Assembly: GCF_007747445.1 (NCBI RefSeq)
Contig: NZ_CP036425.1
Coordinates: forward strand, 1,720,175 to 1,784,174
DNA: 64,000 bases
Direction: 5' to 3'
From: Poriferisphaera corsica
GTDB lineage: Bacteria > Planctomycetota > Phycisphaerae > Phycisphaerales > Phycisphaeraceae
Position numbers and translations under genes: made by a program. Positions 45,655 to 54,425 of this stretch are shown piece by piece. Numbering within the stretch: the stretch's first letter is position 1; every line of letters starts with the position of its first letter. The notes under the pieces were generated by a model. It was given only the letters and a program-made list of their open reading frames with translations, had not been told where the DNA came from and searched no databases.

Positions 45655-46803
45655 TTATGCGGTGGCATCCGCGACACGTTGATTGGTGATGTTGCCGTTA
45701 TGTGTGATCATGGTGCCTGCGATGAGGTCATCTTCCATGTTGAGGTTGATGTTCCCCTCTTTGATGAAAAGTTCACAAAAAGCATACATGTTGTTGGCGT
45801 AGACTTGCGAGGCATTGCTGGAGAGCAGGCCTGCAAGGTTTTCGTAGCCGATGATGGTGACACCATTATCGGTATTGAAAGATTCGCCGGGTTTGGTAAT
45901 TTCGCAGTTGCCACGATTGTGTTCTGTGCTTGCTGCAAGGTCCACGAGAACTGAACCGTTCTTCATATCGCTGACAACGTTTTGATCGATGAGCATGGGT
46001 GGATCTTTGCCGAAGATGGCGGCTGTGGTGATGACGATGTCGGCGCCGGTGACGTGCTTGGCCATGAGTTCGGCTTGCTTTTGCCGCTCTTCATCGGTTT
46101 GTTCTTTGGCGTAGCCGCCTGTGGATGCGTCGTCTTGGGCTGCGGTAGGGAGTTCGACGAAGCGAGCACCTAATGACATGATTTGTTCTTTGGTCGCGGC
46201 TCGGACATCGAAAGCTTCGACTGTTGCGCCGAGACGTTTGGCGGTAGCGATGGCTTGAAGGCCTGCAACGCCAGCACCGATGATGAAGACTTTTGCTGGG
46301 GCGATGGTGCCTGCTGCGGTGATCATCATCGGGAACATTTTCGGGCAGGCATTGGCAGCTAAGAGAACCGCTTTGTAACCTGCAAGGTTTGCTTGACTGG
46401 ATAAGACATCCATCGACTGTGCGCGGCTGGTACGCGGGAGATATTCCATTGAGAAAGAGGTAATGCTGCGATCACAGAGTGATTGAAGCAGTTCCTTTTC
46501 ACCCACGGGGTTGAGCATGCCGACAAGGATAGCATTGTTTTTGAGTTTGCTGGCCTGATCGGTTGTGGGTGGATTGATGGTGATGACGATATCGCAATCA
46601 GCCCAGAGTTTTTCTGAAGCATCGCCAGGCGGGATGATCGTCGCGCCTGCGGCTTGGTAATCCGCATCAAGATGATGCGCATATTGACCAGCACCACTTT
46701 CGACTATGACATCGCAACCAAGTTTGACTAATTTTTTAACGACTGCTGGGATAATGGATATGCGTGATTCATGCTCACGCTGACGGGGCACACCTACTTT
46801 CAT
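45655..46803 (-). CDS. pntAA: NAD(P) transhydrogenase, alpha-1 subunit
   Basis: Soluble NAD(H)-binding subunit of 382 residues, related to alanine dehydrogenase. Visible: MKVGVPRQREHESRISIIP, the Rossmann loop FIIGAGVAGLQAIATAKRLGA, the mobile-loop region GGYAKEQTDEERQKQ and VLVDLAASTEHNRGNCE. It forms the transhydrogenase with the next two genes. The ATG at 46803 has GAGG 9 bases upstream; a TTG directly before it would add one residue and is less likely. Confidence 0.94.
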   Translation of the reverse strand: MKVGVPRQREHESRISIIPAVVKKLVKLGCDVIVESGAGQYAHHLDADYQAAGATIIPPGDASEKLWADCDIVITINPPTTDQASKLKNNAILVGMLNPVGEKELLQSLCDRSITSFSMEYLPRTSRAQSMDVLSSQANLAGYKAVLLAANACPKMFPMMITAAGTIAPAKVFIIGAGVAGLQAIATAKRLGATVEAFDVRAATKEQIMSLGARFVELPTAAQDDASTGGYAKEQTDEERQKQAELMAKHVTGADIVITTAAIFGKDPPMLIDQNVVSDMKNGSVLVDLAASTEHNRGNCEITKPGESFNTDNGVTIIGYENLAGLLSSNASQVYANNMYAFCELFIKEGNINLNMEDDLIAGTMITHNGNITNQRVADATA

Positions 46804-47111
46804 CAAGCTGCCTCACTCTCATTCATTAGAATCATCATTACGGATTACGGTATATATAACCGCGTTATCAATTAACTGATTTTTGTTCGGATCAACGTAA
46901 ACACTGCGGTTTTAAGCCATCACTGACGGGTAGGCATTCACGATCGCAAGCAGGATTCTGTTAAGTTAATACGATGAGCCAAACATTTCATACAACACGA
47001 CTTGAACTTCAATTTATTAGACAGGCAATACATACTGTTATATCAATACACTAACGTCTCTTCTGTATTGGTATATCGGACATAACATCCCCATCTCATC
47101 TGTTTTCCCTT
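46804..47111. promoter_or_regulatory. Divergent regulatory region with inverted repeat
   Basis: 308 bases between the pnt operon and yjbQ. It contains a 12-bp inverted repeat (47039-47050 with 47064-47075, one wobble, 13-base spacer) 36 bases before yjbQ. No gene is seen. Confidence 0.45.
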
Positions 47112-47528
47112 ATGATTAACCATATGCATAAGACAAATCTTGCAATCAAGACCGATAAGCGTGACCAAATGGTTGAGATTACGCATCAAGTACAGCGCGT
47201 CATTGATGCATCTGGCATACGTGATGGTTATGTCATTGTGTACTGTCCGCATACAACTGCTGGGATCACGATCAATGAAAACGCTGATCCTGATGTGGTG
47301 CATGACATGTTGCTGCAGTTGGATGAGATGGTGCCGTGGCGGCAGCCGTTTTACCAGCACGCTGAGGGGAATTCCACTTCACACGTCAAAGCGACGATGA
47401 CGGGTCTCTCGCAGACGGTGATCGTCGAGAATGGGCGCATGATTTTGGGCACTTGGCAGGGCATCTATTTTTGTGAGTATGACGGCCCGCGCAATCGTAC
47501 GGCAATTGTGTCTGTATTCGCTGCGTGA
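47112..47528 (+). CDS. YjbQ family protein (UPF0047)
   Basis: Protein of 138 residues with the conserved motifs of the UPF0047/YjbQ family: VYCPHTTAGITINENADPDV, HAEGNSTSHVKATMTG and LGTWQGIYFCEYDGPR. The His and Glu residues line a metal-binding pocket. Some members have thiamine-phosphate synthase activity in vitro; the true role is unsettled. The start could be 47112 or the ATG at 47124; neither has a good ribosome site. Confidence 0.9.
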   Translation: MINHMHKTNLAIKTDKRDQMVEITHQVQRVIDASGIRDGYVIVYCPHTTAGITINENADPDVVHDMLLQLDEMVPWRQPFYQHAEGNSTSHVKATMTGLSQTVIVENGRMILGTWQGIYFCEYDGPRNRTAIVSVFAA

Positions 47529-47645
47529 GAGCCAATCTGGTAACCTATCTGCCCGATTCCGCTTTTTCTTTTCTTTTGTGTAAAAGCGGCAGATATTTGA
47601 ATTAAACCGTGTTTACTGTGTTGGACACGCAATAGGAGCAAGAAT

Positions 47646-48122
47646 ATGCCAGATTATAAACAGATTAAATTCGAAACTACTGAAGGCGATTTTATTGTCG
47701 AATTGTGGGACGATGTCGCCCCTGGGCATGCTGAAAACATGACCAAACTCGTCAATGAAGGCTTCTATGACGGTCTTGCCTTCCACCGCATCATCCCCGG
47801 CTTTGTCATTCAGGGTGGCTGCCCTCGTGGTGATGGTACAGGCGGTCCCGGCTGGAACATCAAGGCTGAATTCAATGATCGTGAGCATCACCCTGGCGTT
47901 CTCTCCATGGCTCGCTCAGCTGATCCAGATTCGGCAGGCTCACAGTTCTTTGTTTGCCTGACCCGCGAATACTGTCAGCATCTTGACGGCCAATACACGG
48001 GGTTTGGTAAGGTTGTCGAAGGCTTTGAGAATGTCGAAAAGATCGCAGCCACGCCGCTTAGCAATCCGCAGGCAGGCACACCTGAGAACGCCCCCAAGAT
48101 TAACAAGGCAACCTGCCTCTAA
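47646..48122 (+). CDS. Peptidyl-prolyl cis-trans isomerase, cyclophilin type
   Basis: Cytoplasmic cyclophilin of 158 residues, no signal peptide. It has the active-site stretch FHRIIPGFVIQGGCPRGDGTGGPGW (catalytic Arg and Gln included), the substrate-binding SADPDSAGSQFFVCL and HLDGQYTGFGKVVEG. It speeds proline isomerisation in folding proteins. AGGAG lies 7 bases before the ATG. Confidence 0.95.
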   Translation: MPDYKQIKFETTEGDFIVELWDDVAPGHAENMTKLVNEGFYDGLAFHRIIPGFVIQGGCPRGDGTGGPGWNIKAEFNDREHHPGVLSMARSADPDSAGSQFFVCLTREYCQHLDGQYTGFGKVVEGFENVEKIAATPLSNPQAGTPENAPKINKATCL

Positions 48123-48149
48123 AATCAGTATATTTTGATGTATTCAATA

Positions 48150-48182
48150 AACGTGACGGATTGATTCCGTTGCGTTTTTTTA
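48150..48182 (+). terminator. Terminator of the cyclophilin gene
   Basis: Stem AACGTGACGGA / TCCGTTGCGTT with two wobble pairs, then a T run. Confidence 0.75.
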
Positions 48183-48280
48183 TTCGATTTGAATCTTTGA
48201 TCGTGCTTCCGCCTCGCCTCCAACACGTTTCGTACGGTCTACTTCCGATAATCCAATCTCGGAACTAATGACTTTGCCTA

Positions 48281-48316
48281 AAAACAAACCCCGCTGTCAC
48301 CGAAGCGACAACGGGG
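48281..48316 (-). terminator. Terminator of the ROK kinase gene
   Basis: Stem of CCCCG.TGTC type (48289-48298 with 48307-48316, one wobble); on the minus strand TTTGTTTTT follows. It is about 120 bases past the stop codon. Confidence 0.6.
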
Positions 48317-48434
48317 CGGAGGGGAGAAAGCAATGTTGATAGTCATGAATTCGACAACATCAGACGAATTTCTGCACTTTTTTTGATAAAAACTCACAAT
48401 TAAATTCGTCTGCTTGCGATTTATAAGTCGTTCA

Positions 48435-49406
48435 CTATTCAGACTTTTGGCTTAGGCGTTCGCAGGCGAGCAGCCCAGCTCCGATAATCCCTGCGTCGTC
48501 GCCAAGCTCGCTGGCAACCACCTTACAATCGTGGCCGTGCGGGAAGACGTATTTTTTGTATTGTTCATTCACCATCTTGATCCATGGTTTACCAAGTGCT
48601 TCAGTGAGTCCGCCGCCGACCACAACGTGCGGCAAGCTGAGCATGGTGACGGTGTTTGCGATCGCAATACCGACATACTTTGCTGCATCTTGTAAGACTA
48701 GCGTGGTGAGTTGATCGCCTTGTGCGAACGCTTCTGCGATCACGCGCGATTTGATCTTGCTTAAATTACCTTCGGTCAATTCAGTGATCACACTGGGGTG
48801 GTTTGCAGCGATGAGCTTACGCAAGATGTCCGCGATCGCGGTGCGGCTAGCCAAGTTTTCAAGTGTTCGTCTGCCCAAGCTGCCGTCGGCTTTGACAAGT
48901 GTGTGTCCAATTTCGCCAGCAGTCATGTGGTGGCCGTAGTAAAGCTTGTTGTGAATCGCCAGCCCGCCGCCGATCCCTGTGCCGATGAAAATGCCGAGCA
49001 TGTCCTCAGTGTGACGACCGCCTCCGACACAAAATTCGCCCCATGTGCCCACGTTCACATCATTGTCAACGGTGACAGGCCAGTGTGTGTGCTTTGAGAG
49101 CGAATCCGCTAAGGGGAAGTTATTCCATCGGAGATTGGGGGCGACGATGACGCTCCCTTTTTTAACATCAATCGCACCAGGTGCGCCGATGCCGACGGCT
49201 TGGACTTCATCATGCGTAACGCCAGCTTGATCGCAAACTCGATCCATGATTTTGGCGATGCGTTCAATGACAGTATCGCTACCACCTTCGGCTTTGGTTT
49301 TTATTTTATCTCGCGAAAGAATCCCGCCTTCGGGTGTGACGACACCCGCACCGATATTTGTTCCGCCAAGATCGATACCAATAAAAAGCTTCTGCTTCTC
49401 TGACAT
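48435..49406 (-). CDS. ROK-family sugar kinase, probably glucokinase
   Basis: ROK-family kinase of 323 residues. N-terminal phosphate loop IGIDLGGTNIGAGVV, sugar-binding region VDNDVNVGTWGEF, GIFIGTGIGGG and EIGHTLV (the His otherwise used as a zinc ligand). Glucokinases of this type convert glucose to glucose 6-phosphate, the Pgi substrate. Oddity: the usual CxCGxxGCxE zinc motif after EIGH is replaced by GSLGRRTLENLASRTA, which has no Cys, although the flanking sequence aligns. The fold must be held without zinc. Start ATG at 49406. Confidence 0.88.
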   Translation of the reverse strand: MSEKQKLFIGIDLGGTNIGAGVVTPEGGILSRDKIKTKAEGGSDTVIERIAKIMDRVCDQAGVTHDEVQAVGIGAPGAIDVKKGSVIVAPNLRWNNFPLADSLSKHTHWPVTVDNDVNVGTWGEFCVGGGRHTEDMLGIFIGTGIGGGLAIHNKLYYGHHMTAGEIGHTLVKADGSLGRRTLENLASRTAIADILRKLIAANHPSVITELTEGNLSKIKSRVIAEAFAQGDQLTTLVLQDAAKYVGIAIANTVTMLSLPHVVVGGGLTEALGKPWIKMVNEQYKKYVFPHGHDCKVVASELGDDAGIIGAGLLACERLSQKSE

Positions 49407-49576
49407 GCTAAATTCTCACTCACTGCATTCAGGGTATGTGCAGCTTCATCCGTACTGCACGCATTTTCTCCACCCGCGATCATAAACACCATCGGCCTGA
49501 TGATCGACCCTAATCTCGTTTTTCCGTATTAAAAAAGCTGGTAAATTGCATTACCAGCTTTTGCTTTGTCTTGTGT

Positions 49577-51043
49577 TTACATTTTCGGACGTTCAAGATT
49601 GTAATCGGTTGCCGCTTCGTAGATTCTTGCGATGCGAAGCAGGCTCGTTTCTTCAAACGCAGGCCCAAGTAGTTGCATTCCGATCGGCATCTGCTTGCCG
49701 TCAACCTCTGCTGTACCCGCCGGCATGCTGATGCCAGGGATGCCGGCGAGGTTTGCTGTGACGGTGTATATATCGTTTAAGTACATCGACAGCGGATCAT
49801 CTTTCTTCTCACCAAGTTTAAATGCTGGCCCTGTTGTCGTCGGGCAGAGGATTGCGTCGCACGATTCAAACGCAGTCTTGAAGTCGTTGCTGATCAAGCG
49901 GCGAACCTTTAACGAACGATTGTAATAAGCGTCGTAGTAACCGCTGCTCAGTGCATAGGTGCCGAGCATAATGCGGCGTTTCACTTCATCGCCAAAACCC
50001 TCAGCACGGCTTCTCGCATACAAGTCCACTAGATCGTCCGGCGTCTGCGTCCGATGGCCATAATGCACACCGTCATAGCGAGCTAAGTTCGAGGATGCCT
50101 CGGCTGTCGCCACGATGTAGTACACAGGGATGCCATACTCGGTGTGGGGCAGGTCGACTTCAACAATCTCGGCTCCAGCAGCTTTGTAAATCTCGATAGC
50201 TTTGACCAATGCAGATGCAACCGCTGGATCATTCGCTTCATCGCTCATGTATTGTTTGGCAATACCAATGCGTAATTTTTTGGGCTTCGTATCAACATCA
50301 TCCAAATCTTCGGGAATCGCGATGTTGGCACTGGTTGAATCCAGTTCGTCATGACCACCCATATATTTCAGTAGCGTTGCGCAGTCTTTCACACTGTGGC
50401 CGAAAGGACCGATCTGATCCAAGCTTGATGCAAACGCAACCAAGCCCCAACGTGACACACGACCATAGGTCGGCTTCAATCCTGTGACACCACATAAAGA
50501 AGCAGGTTGCCTGATCGAGCCGCCCGTATCACTGCCCAATGAACCCGCACAGAAGTCCGCAGCCATTGCCGCAGCCGCGCCGCCAGATGAGCCGCCCGGA
50601 ACATAATCTGTATCCCATGGATTCTTTGTCGCACCGAACGCACAAGTCTCGGTTGATGAACCCATGGCAAATTCATCCATGTTTGTTTTACCCAAGACGA
50701 TCGCACCCGCGTCTTCAAGACGTTTCACAGCGGTGCTGTTGTAAAATGCTTCGAATTTTGCAAGCATTTTTGATGAGCAGCACGTCTTGCCGTACTCCGT
50801 ACACATCAAATCTTTGATTGCGATCGGTACGCCAGCTAATGGCCCTTCGATTTTGCCTTCATCCACCAGTTTCGCACGTTCAAGAGCTCGCTCATCGTAA
50901 GTCTCACGGTACGCGTTGATCTTGCCGTCATACTTGGCGATGCGATCCAGATACGCCTGCGTCATTTCGACAGCCGACACCTCTTTCCCTGTTACCGCTT
51001 CCCGCACCTCACTTAACGTCGTCTTGGTAATATCCATTGCCAT
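49577..51043 (-). CDS. gatA: Glutamyl-tRNA(Gln) amidotransferase subunit A
   Basis: Amidase subunit of 488 residues of the GatCAB complex, which amidates Glu-tRNA(Gln) or Asp-tRNA(Asn). The Ser-cisSer-Lys triad lies in GVPIAIKDLMCTEYG (Lys) and VPGGSSGGAAAAMAADF...GSDTGGSIRQPA (both Ser). The C-terminal end IGMQLLGPAFEETSLLRIARIYE is typical. gatC lies 94 bases upstream on the same strand; gatB is not in the window. Confidence 0.96.
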   Translation of the reverse strand: MAMDITKTTLSEVREAVTGKEVSAVEMTQAYLDRIAKYDGKINAYRETYDERALERAKLVDEGKIEGPLAGVPIAIKDLMCTEYGKTCCSSKMLAKFEAFYNSTAVKRLEDAGAIVLGKTNMDEFAMGSSTETCAFGATKNPWDTDYVPGGSSGGAAAAMAADFCAGSLGSDTGGSIRQPASLCGVTGLKPTYGRVSRWGLVAFASSLDQIGPFGHSVKDCATLLKYMGGHDELDSTSANIAIPEDLDDVDTKPKKLRIGIAKQYMSDEANDPAVASALVKAIEIYKAAGAEIVEVDLPHTEYGIPVYYIVATAEASSNLARYDGVHYGHRTQTPDDLVDLYARSRAEGFGDEVKRRIMLGTYALSSGYYDAYYNRSLKVRRLISNDFKTAFESCDAILCPTTTGPAFKLGEKKDDPLSMYLNDIYTVTANLAGIPGISMPAGTAEVDGKQMPIGMQLLGPAFEETSLLRIARIYEAATDYNLERPKM

Positions 51044-51137
51044 TCAATTCCATGTATAGCTTCAACTCGAGACATGCTGCGAATAAATAAAAGCCGCATT
51101 ATGTCACGCGTATGATTTTTAATTCACACTTCTAAAA

Positions 51138-51449
51138 TTAAGCCCCGGAGCCTTCACCCAAAACCTTGGGGACCTCGAAGTACGCATCATCACTTGCAGG
51201 TGCATTCTTTAAAGCATCCTTCGTCGAGATACCGTCCACTTCAATGTCTTCACGCAGGACATTGCTCATGTCCATCGCGTGAGCCATCGGCTCCACACCC
51301 TCAACGTCCAGCTCATTCAGTTTGCTGATATATCCCAGCACTGCTTCTAGCTGTTCCGTGAAATGATGGATCTCATCATCGTTCAAGCGCAAGCGGCTTA
51401 ATTTCGCCACATGCCTTACGTCTTCTTCTGTGATTTTCTGCTCACTCAT
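51138..51449 (-). CDS. gatC: Glutamyl-tRNA(Gln) amidotransferase subunit C
   Basis: Small scaffold subunit of 103 residues. ITEEDVRHVAKLSRLRLNDDEI and VEPMAHAMDMSNVLREDIEVDG match GatC, which wraps around GatA and stabilises the complex with GatB. It precedes gatA on the same strand, probably one transcript. Confidence 0.94.
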   Translation of the reverse strand: MSEQKITEEDVRHVAKLSRLRLNDDEIHHFTEQLEAVLGYISKLNELDVEGVEPMAHAMDMSNVLREDIEVDGISTKDALKNAPASDDAYFEVPKVLGEGSGA

Positions 51450-51663
51450 AGTCTCAACAGGATACCAGAAACTGCCCTCTTAGGAGTCCGCGCCCACTTT
51501 TTCACCATCCATTCTCTCTTCGCGTTCAGCTCACCGAGTCGATACTTTCGCTCTCCGCCTTCGAGCCCCGACAAATACCCAACAAACCTGCATAATCCAC
51601 CGACCAACACCAGTTTAGACCCCATATTTGCCCCCCACTCACACTCACCACTATCATACGCTC

Positions 51664-52029
51664 ATGGCTGATACAAAAATCCTCGATTTCTTCGACAACC
51701 CCAATGGAACAGACGGTTCCGCTCACCCCTTCGTCATTGAACATATTAACGAAGAGTTCACCTCCGTCTGCCCCGTCACAGGCCACCCCGACTTCGGAAC
51801 CATTATCCTCCGATACATCCCCGATAAAACCTGTGTCGAACTCAAATCTCTAAAGCTCTACTATCAGGATTTCAGAAACGAAGGCATCTACTACGAAGCC
51901 GTGACCAACAAAATTGCCAAAGACCTGAACGACGCTATGTCACCTGTCTGGCTCCAAGTCGAAACCCAGTGGAAAGGACGCGGCGGCATCCGCTCCAACA
52001 TCACCGTCGAGTTCGGCAAGAAACCATAA
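51664..52029 (+). CDS. queF: NADPH-dependent 7-cyano-7-deazaguanine reductase
   Basis: Last step of preQ1 synthesis: reduction of the nitrile preQ0 to the amine preQ1, a precursor of queuosine in tRNA. 121 residues, the short unimodular form. The catalytic Cys is in FTSVCPVTGHPDFG and the family QueF motif is ELKSLKLYYQDFRNEGIYYE. The ATG at 51664 starts the conserved protein; an in-frame upstream start at 51628 would add 12 residues without family match. I saw no preQ1 riboswitch-like aptamer in the pyrimidine-rich leader. A terminator follows. Confidence 0.94.
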   Translation: MADTKILDFFDNPNGTDGSAHPFVIEHINEEFTSVCPVTGHPDFGTIILRYIPDKTCVELKSLKLYYQDFRNEGIYYEAVTNKIAKDLNDAMSPVWLQVETQWKGRGGIRSNITVEFGKKP

Positions 52030-52041
52030 CTAAAAACCCAT

Positions 52042-52076
52042 ACTCCTCCTGAATGATCTCGGGAGGAGTTTTTATT
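52042..52076 (+). terminator. Terminator of queF
   Basis: Stem ACTCCTCC / GGAGGAGT (52042-52049 with 52062-52069), 12-base loop, then T-rich sequence. Confidence 0.75.
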
Positions 52077-52283
52077 TCACGCAATCCTCATCCCACACCT
52101 CCCCCTCATTGCCACACCCTCCCTCAGCCCCTCGGCATAATCTCACACAAGTGCAACACCGCACCAGCCGATAAAACACTAAGCCGCCCGCTCTGCCGGA
52201 CGACTTGACCTAACGTCAACACCCGCTGCAGGGCTAATACAAACCATTTTGTGAACCAACTTACACAAAGTGACTCTTAAATC

Positions 52284-53189
52284 ATGAGCATCTTAGTCGA
52301 CAAAAATACACGCGTTATCTGTCAAGGCATTACCGGCTCCGCCGGCGCTTTCCACACCAAAGGCTGCCTCGAATACGGTACCAACATGGTGGGTGGTGTC
52401 ACGCCCAATAAAGGCGGTACCAACGACGTTAATGGTCTGCCTATTTTCAATACCTGTCATGAAGCCGTACAAGCTACTGGCGCCAGCGCGACCATGATCT
52501 TTGTACCACCTGCCTTCGCTGCTGATGCGATCCTCGAAGCCGCAGACGCAGGCATCGAACTCGTCGTCTGTGTCACCGAAGGCATCCCTGTTTCCGACAT
52601 GATGCGTGTTCGCCGCGTACTCGATCAACCTCGTTTCCGATCACTCCGCCTCATCGGCCCCAACTGTCCCGGTGTCATCACACCCGGTCAGTGCAAAATC
52701 GGCATTATGCCCGGTTACATCCACAAGGCCCCACAGGAAGCTGAAGCCAAACGCTCCGTCGGCATCATCTCACGCTCCGGCACGCTCACCTACGAAGCTG
52801 TCTGGCAAACCTCCAACCTCGGCATCGGTCAGACCACATGCGTCGGCATCGGCGGTGACCCCGTTCGCGGCATGAACTTCATCGACAGTCTCATCATGTT
52901 CAACGCCGACCCTGAAACCGACGGTATCGTCATGATTGGTGAAATCGGTGGCACGGACGAGGAGAAAGCTGCAGAGTTCATCAAGAACCACGTACACAAA
53001 CCTGTTACCGCATTCATCGCTGGCCGCACAGCTCCTCCGGGCCGTCGCATGGGCCACGCTGGCGCGATTATCTCAGGTGGTGAAGGCACCGCAGATTCCA
53101 AGATCGCCGCACTCCGTGCTGCAGGCTGCTTCATTGCAGAATCCCCAGCCGACCTAGGCTCGACCATGCACGCAGCACTCGGCCTCTAA
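52284..53189 (+). CDS. sucD: Succinyl-CoA synthetase alpha subunit
   Basis: Catalytic subunit, 301 residues, of the TCA-cycle enzyme forming succinate and ATP or GTP from succinyl-CoA. CoA-binding [33 protein letters not shown], the phosphate loop [12 protein letters not shown] and the phosphohistidine in [13 protein letters not shown] are intact. The partner subunit gene sucC normally lies directly upstream; here the upstream 250 bases are non-coding and then queF, so sucC must be elsewhere or replaced. Confidence 0.95.
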   Translation: MSILVDKNTRVICQGITGSAGAFHTKGCLEYGTNMVGGVTPNKGGTNDVNGLPIFNTCHEAVQATGASATMIFVPPAFAADAILEAADAGIELVVCVTEGIPVSDMMRVRRVLDQPRFRSLRLIGPNCPGVITPGQCKIGIMPGYIHKAPQEAEAKRSVGIISRSGTLTYEAVWQTSNLGIGQTTCVGIGGDPVRGMNFIDSLIMFNADPETDGIVMIGEIGGTDEEKAAEFIKNHVHKPVTAFIAGRTAPPGRRMGHAGAIISGGEGTADSKIAALRAAGCFIAESPADLGSTMHAALGL

Positions 53190-53219
53190 TCAGCCGCTGC
53201 AAACAATCTAGAAAACACC

Positions 53220-53250
53220 AAAGACTGTAGACTTCCTGCAGTCTTTTCTT
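53220..53250 (+). terminator. Terminator of sucD
   Basis: An 11-bp stem AAAGACTGTAG / CTGCAGTCTTT with one wobble and 5-base loop, then TTTTCTT-like sequence. Confidence 0.75.
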
Positions 53251-53292
53251 TGGCCCATTGTCAACCGCGCTTAATCAATTACACTCATCACT

Positions 53293-53859
53293 ATGAGCGA
53301 CCCGCAAATCAACGAAACAGAATTGGACAATCTGACCCAGCTCCTCGAACACACCGACGTTCCATGCCCCAAGTGCAATTACAACCTCCGCACCAACACC
53401 ACTGGCCTATGCGCCGAGTGTGGCTCCCCCTTCACCTTTCAATCGCTCATCAATTCCCCTCGTGAAAAGCTGCTTCCATATTTGCTTACACTCATCACAC
53501 TTGCGACCATCCTTCCCCAATCTCTTATCCTTTGGCAGCGTCTTGCCATCCGTCATGCCGTCCATTACGGCATCCAATGGTACAACGGCCAGTGGCAGCT
53601 CCCGCCATTCACAATTTTTCAAAGCCTCACCATGATCGCTTCTCACCTCTTCTGGTTCGGTATGCCCCTTTGGGTCACCTGCCTGCTCATCTTCCGACGC
53701 CGTTTCATCGCACTCCCAAAACCGATCCAATGGGTTATCGCCGCCACCGCCTTCGTTCTCGTTTTTCTTGCCTACCGTCGCTATCAATTTTGGTACTACA
53801 GCTTCAATTTTCACAACGGACAATGGCCACCCAACGATCTCTGGTATCTTACGCCTTAA
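53293..53859 (+). CDS. Zinc-ribbon membrane protein, function unknown
   Basis: Protein of 188 residues. A zinc ribbon near residues 25-44 (CPKCNYNLRTN, then CAECGS) is followed by three hydrophobic helices near 62-82, 110-132 and 145-162. Its ribbon resembles that of the 606-residue protein at 3992, but the rest differs. Proteins with this ribbon are common in Phycisphaerae and unassigned. No operon partner is evident. Confidence 0.75.
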   Translation: MSDPQINETELDNLTQLLEHTDVPCPKCNYNLRTNTTGLCAECGSPFTFQSLINSPREKLLPYLLTLITLATILPQSLILWQRLAIRHAVHYGIQWYNGQWQLPPFTIFQSLTMIASHLFWFGMPLWVTCLLIFRRRFIALPKPIQWVIAATAFVLVFLAYRRYQFWYYSFNFHNGQWPPNDLWYLTP

Positions 53860-53907
53860 TCTTTCAGTTCACACTTCATCGATCCACGGGTATGATCACA
53901 TCTAGTC

Positions 53908-54411
53908 ATGTGTCAAAGCCTCCCCCTATTTTCCGAAACACCATCAGTTAATCGCATCACGCCCGATGATTGTATTGTCCTCAGCCTTCATCCAAACGCA
54001 TGGCAGATGGTTCTTTCAGGACAAAAATCTTATGAATTTCGCCGTCGTTTCCGTCGACACCCAACACTTGCCTTCATCTACGTTACTGTTCCTGTAAAAG
54101 CAATCGCTGGTGCAATTCTGCTTGATAACTCAATAGAAGGCACAGCTAAGCAAATTGCAGATATTGCCGATGCCGCCATTCCCGGTAACTATCAGTCGGT
54201 CTACGACTATTTCATCACTAAAAACCACGGCCTCGCCATCCCAATTCGACATGTATGTCAAATCCGCACACCGCTCTCACTCGAATACCTTCGTCAGACC
54301 TATCAGTTTACCGCACCCCAATTCTATCTTACACTAAAAAACCGCATAGATTTGCTCAATGAACTGCTCCATGCGGCTAATATATCTATCAATAAACTAA
54401 TGCTCGATTAG
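53908..54411 (+). CDS. ASCH/PUA-like domain protein
   Basis: Protein of 167 residues. The segment CIVLSLHPNAWQMVLSGQKSYEFRRRF matches the ASCH type of PUA-like fold, where a strand, a helix and a Lys/Glu/Arg-rich turn (KxYEFRR) line an RNA- or nucleotide-binding cleft. Such proteins are linked to RNA modification or processing; some are amidohydrolases on modified nucleosides. The C-terminal half has no match I know. It converges on the large gene at 54426, ending only 14 bases from its stop. Confidence 0.7.
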   Translation: MCQSLPLFSETPSVNRITPDDCIVLSLHPNAWQMVLSGQKSYEFRRRFRRHPTLAFIYVTVPVKAIAGAILLDNSIEGTAKQIADIADAAIPGNYQSVYDYFITKNHGLAIPIRHVCQIRTPLSLEYLRQTYQFTAPQFYLTLKNRIDLLNELLHAANISINKLMLD

Positions 54412-54425
54412 TTCATGTTTATCTT

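Noticed and set aside
46807-47111. Possible dif or origin site at the GC-skew switch
   Set aside because: No XerCD-like 28-base site, DnaA box cluster or replication gene recognised by eye.
51450-51663. Possible preQ1 riboswitch before queF
   Set aside because: The leader is pyrimidine-rich without a recognisable small pseudoknot aptamer or adjoining terminator.
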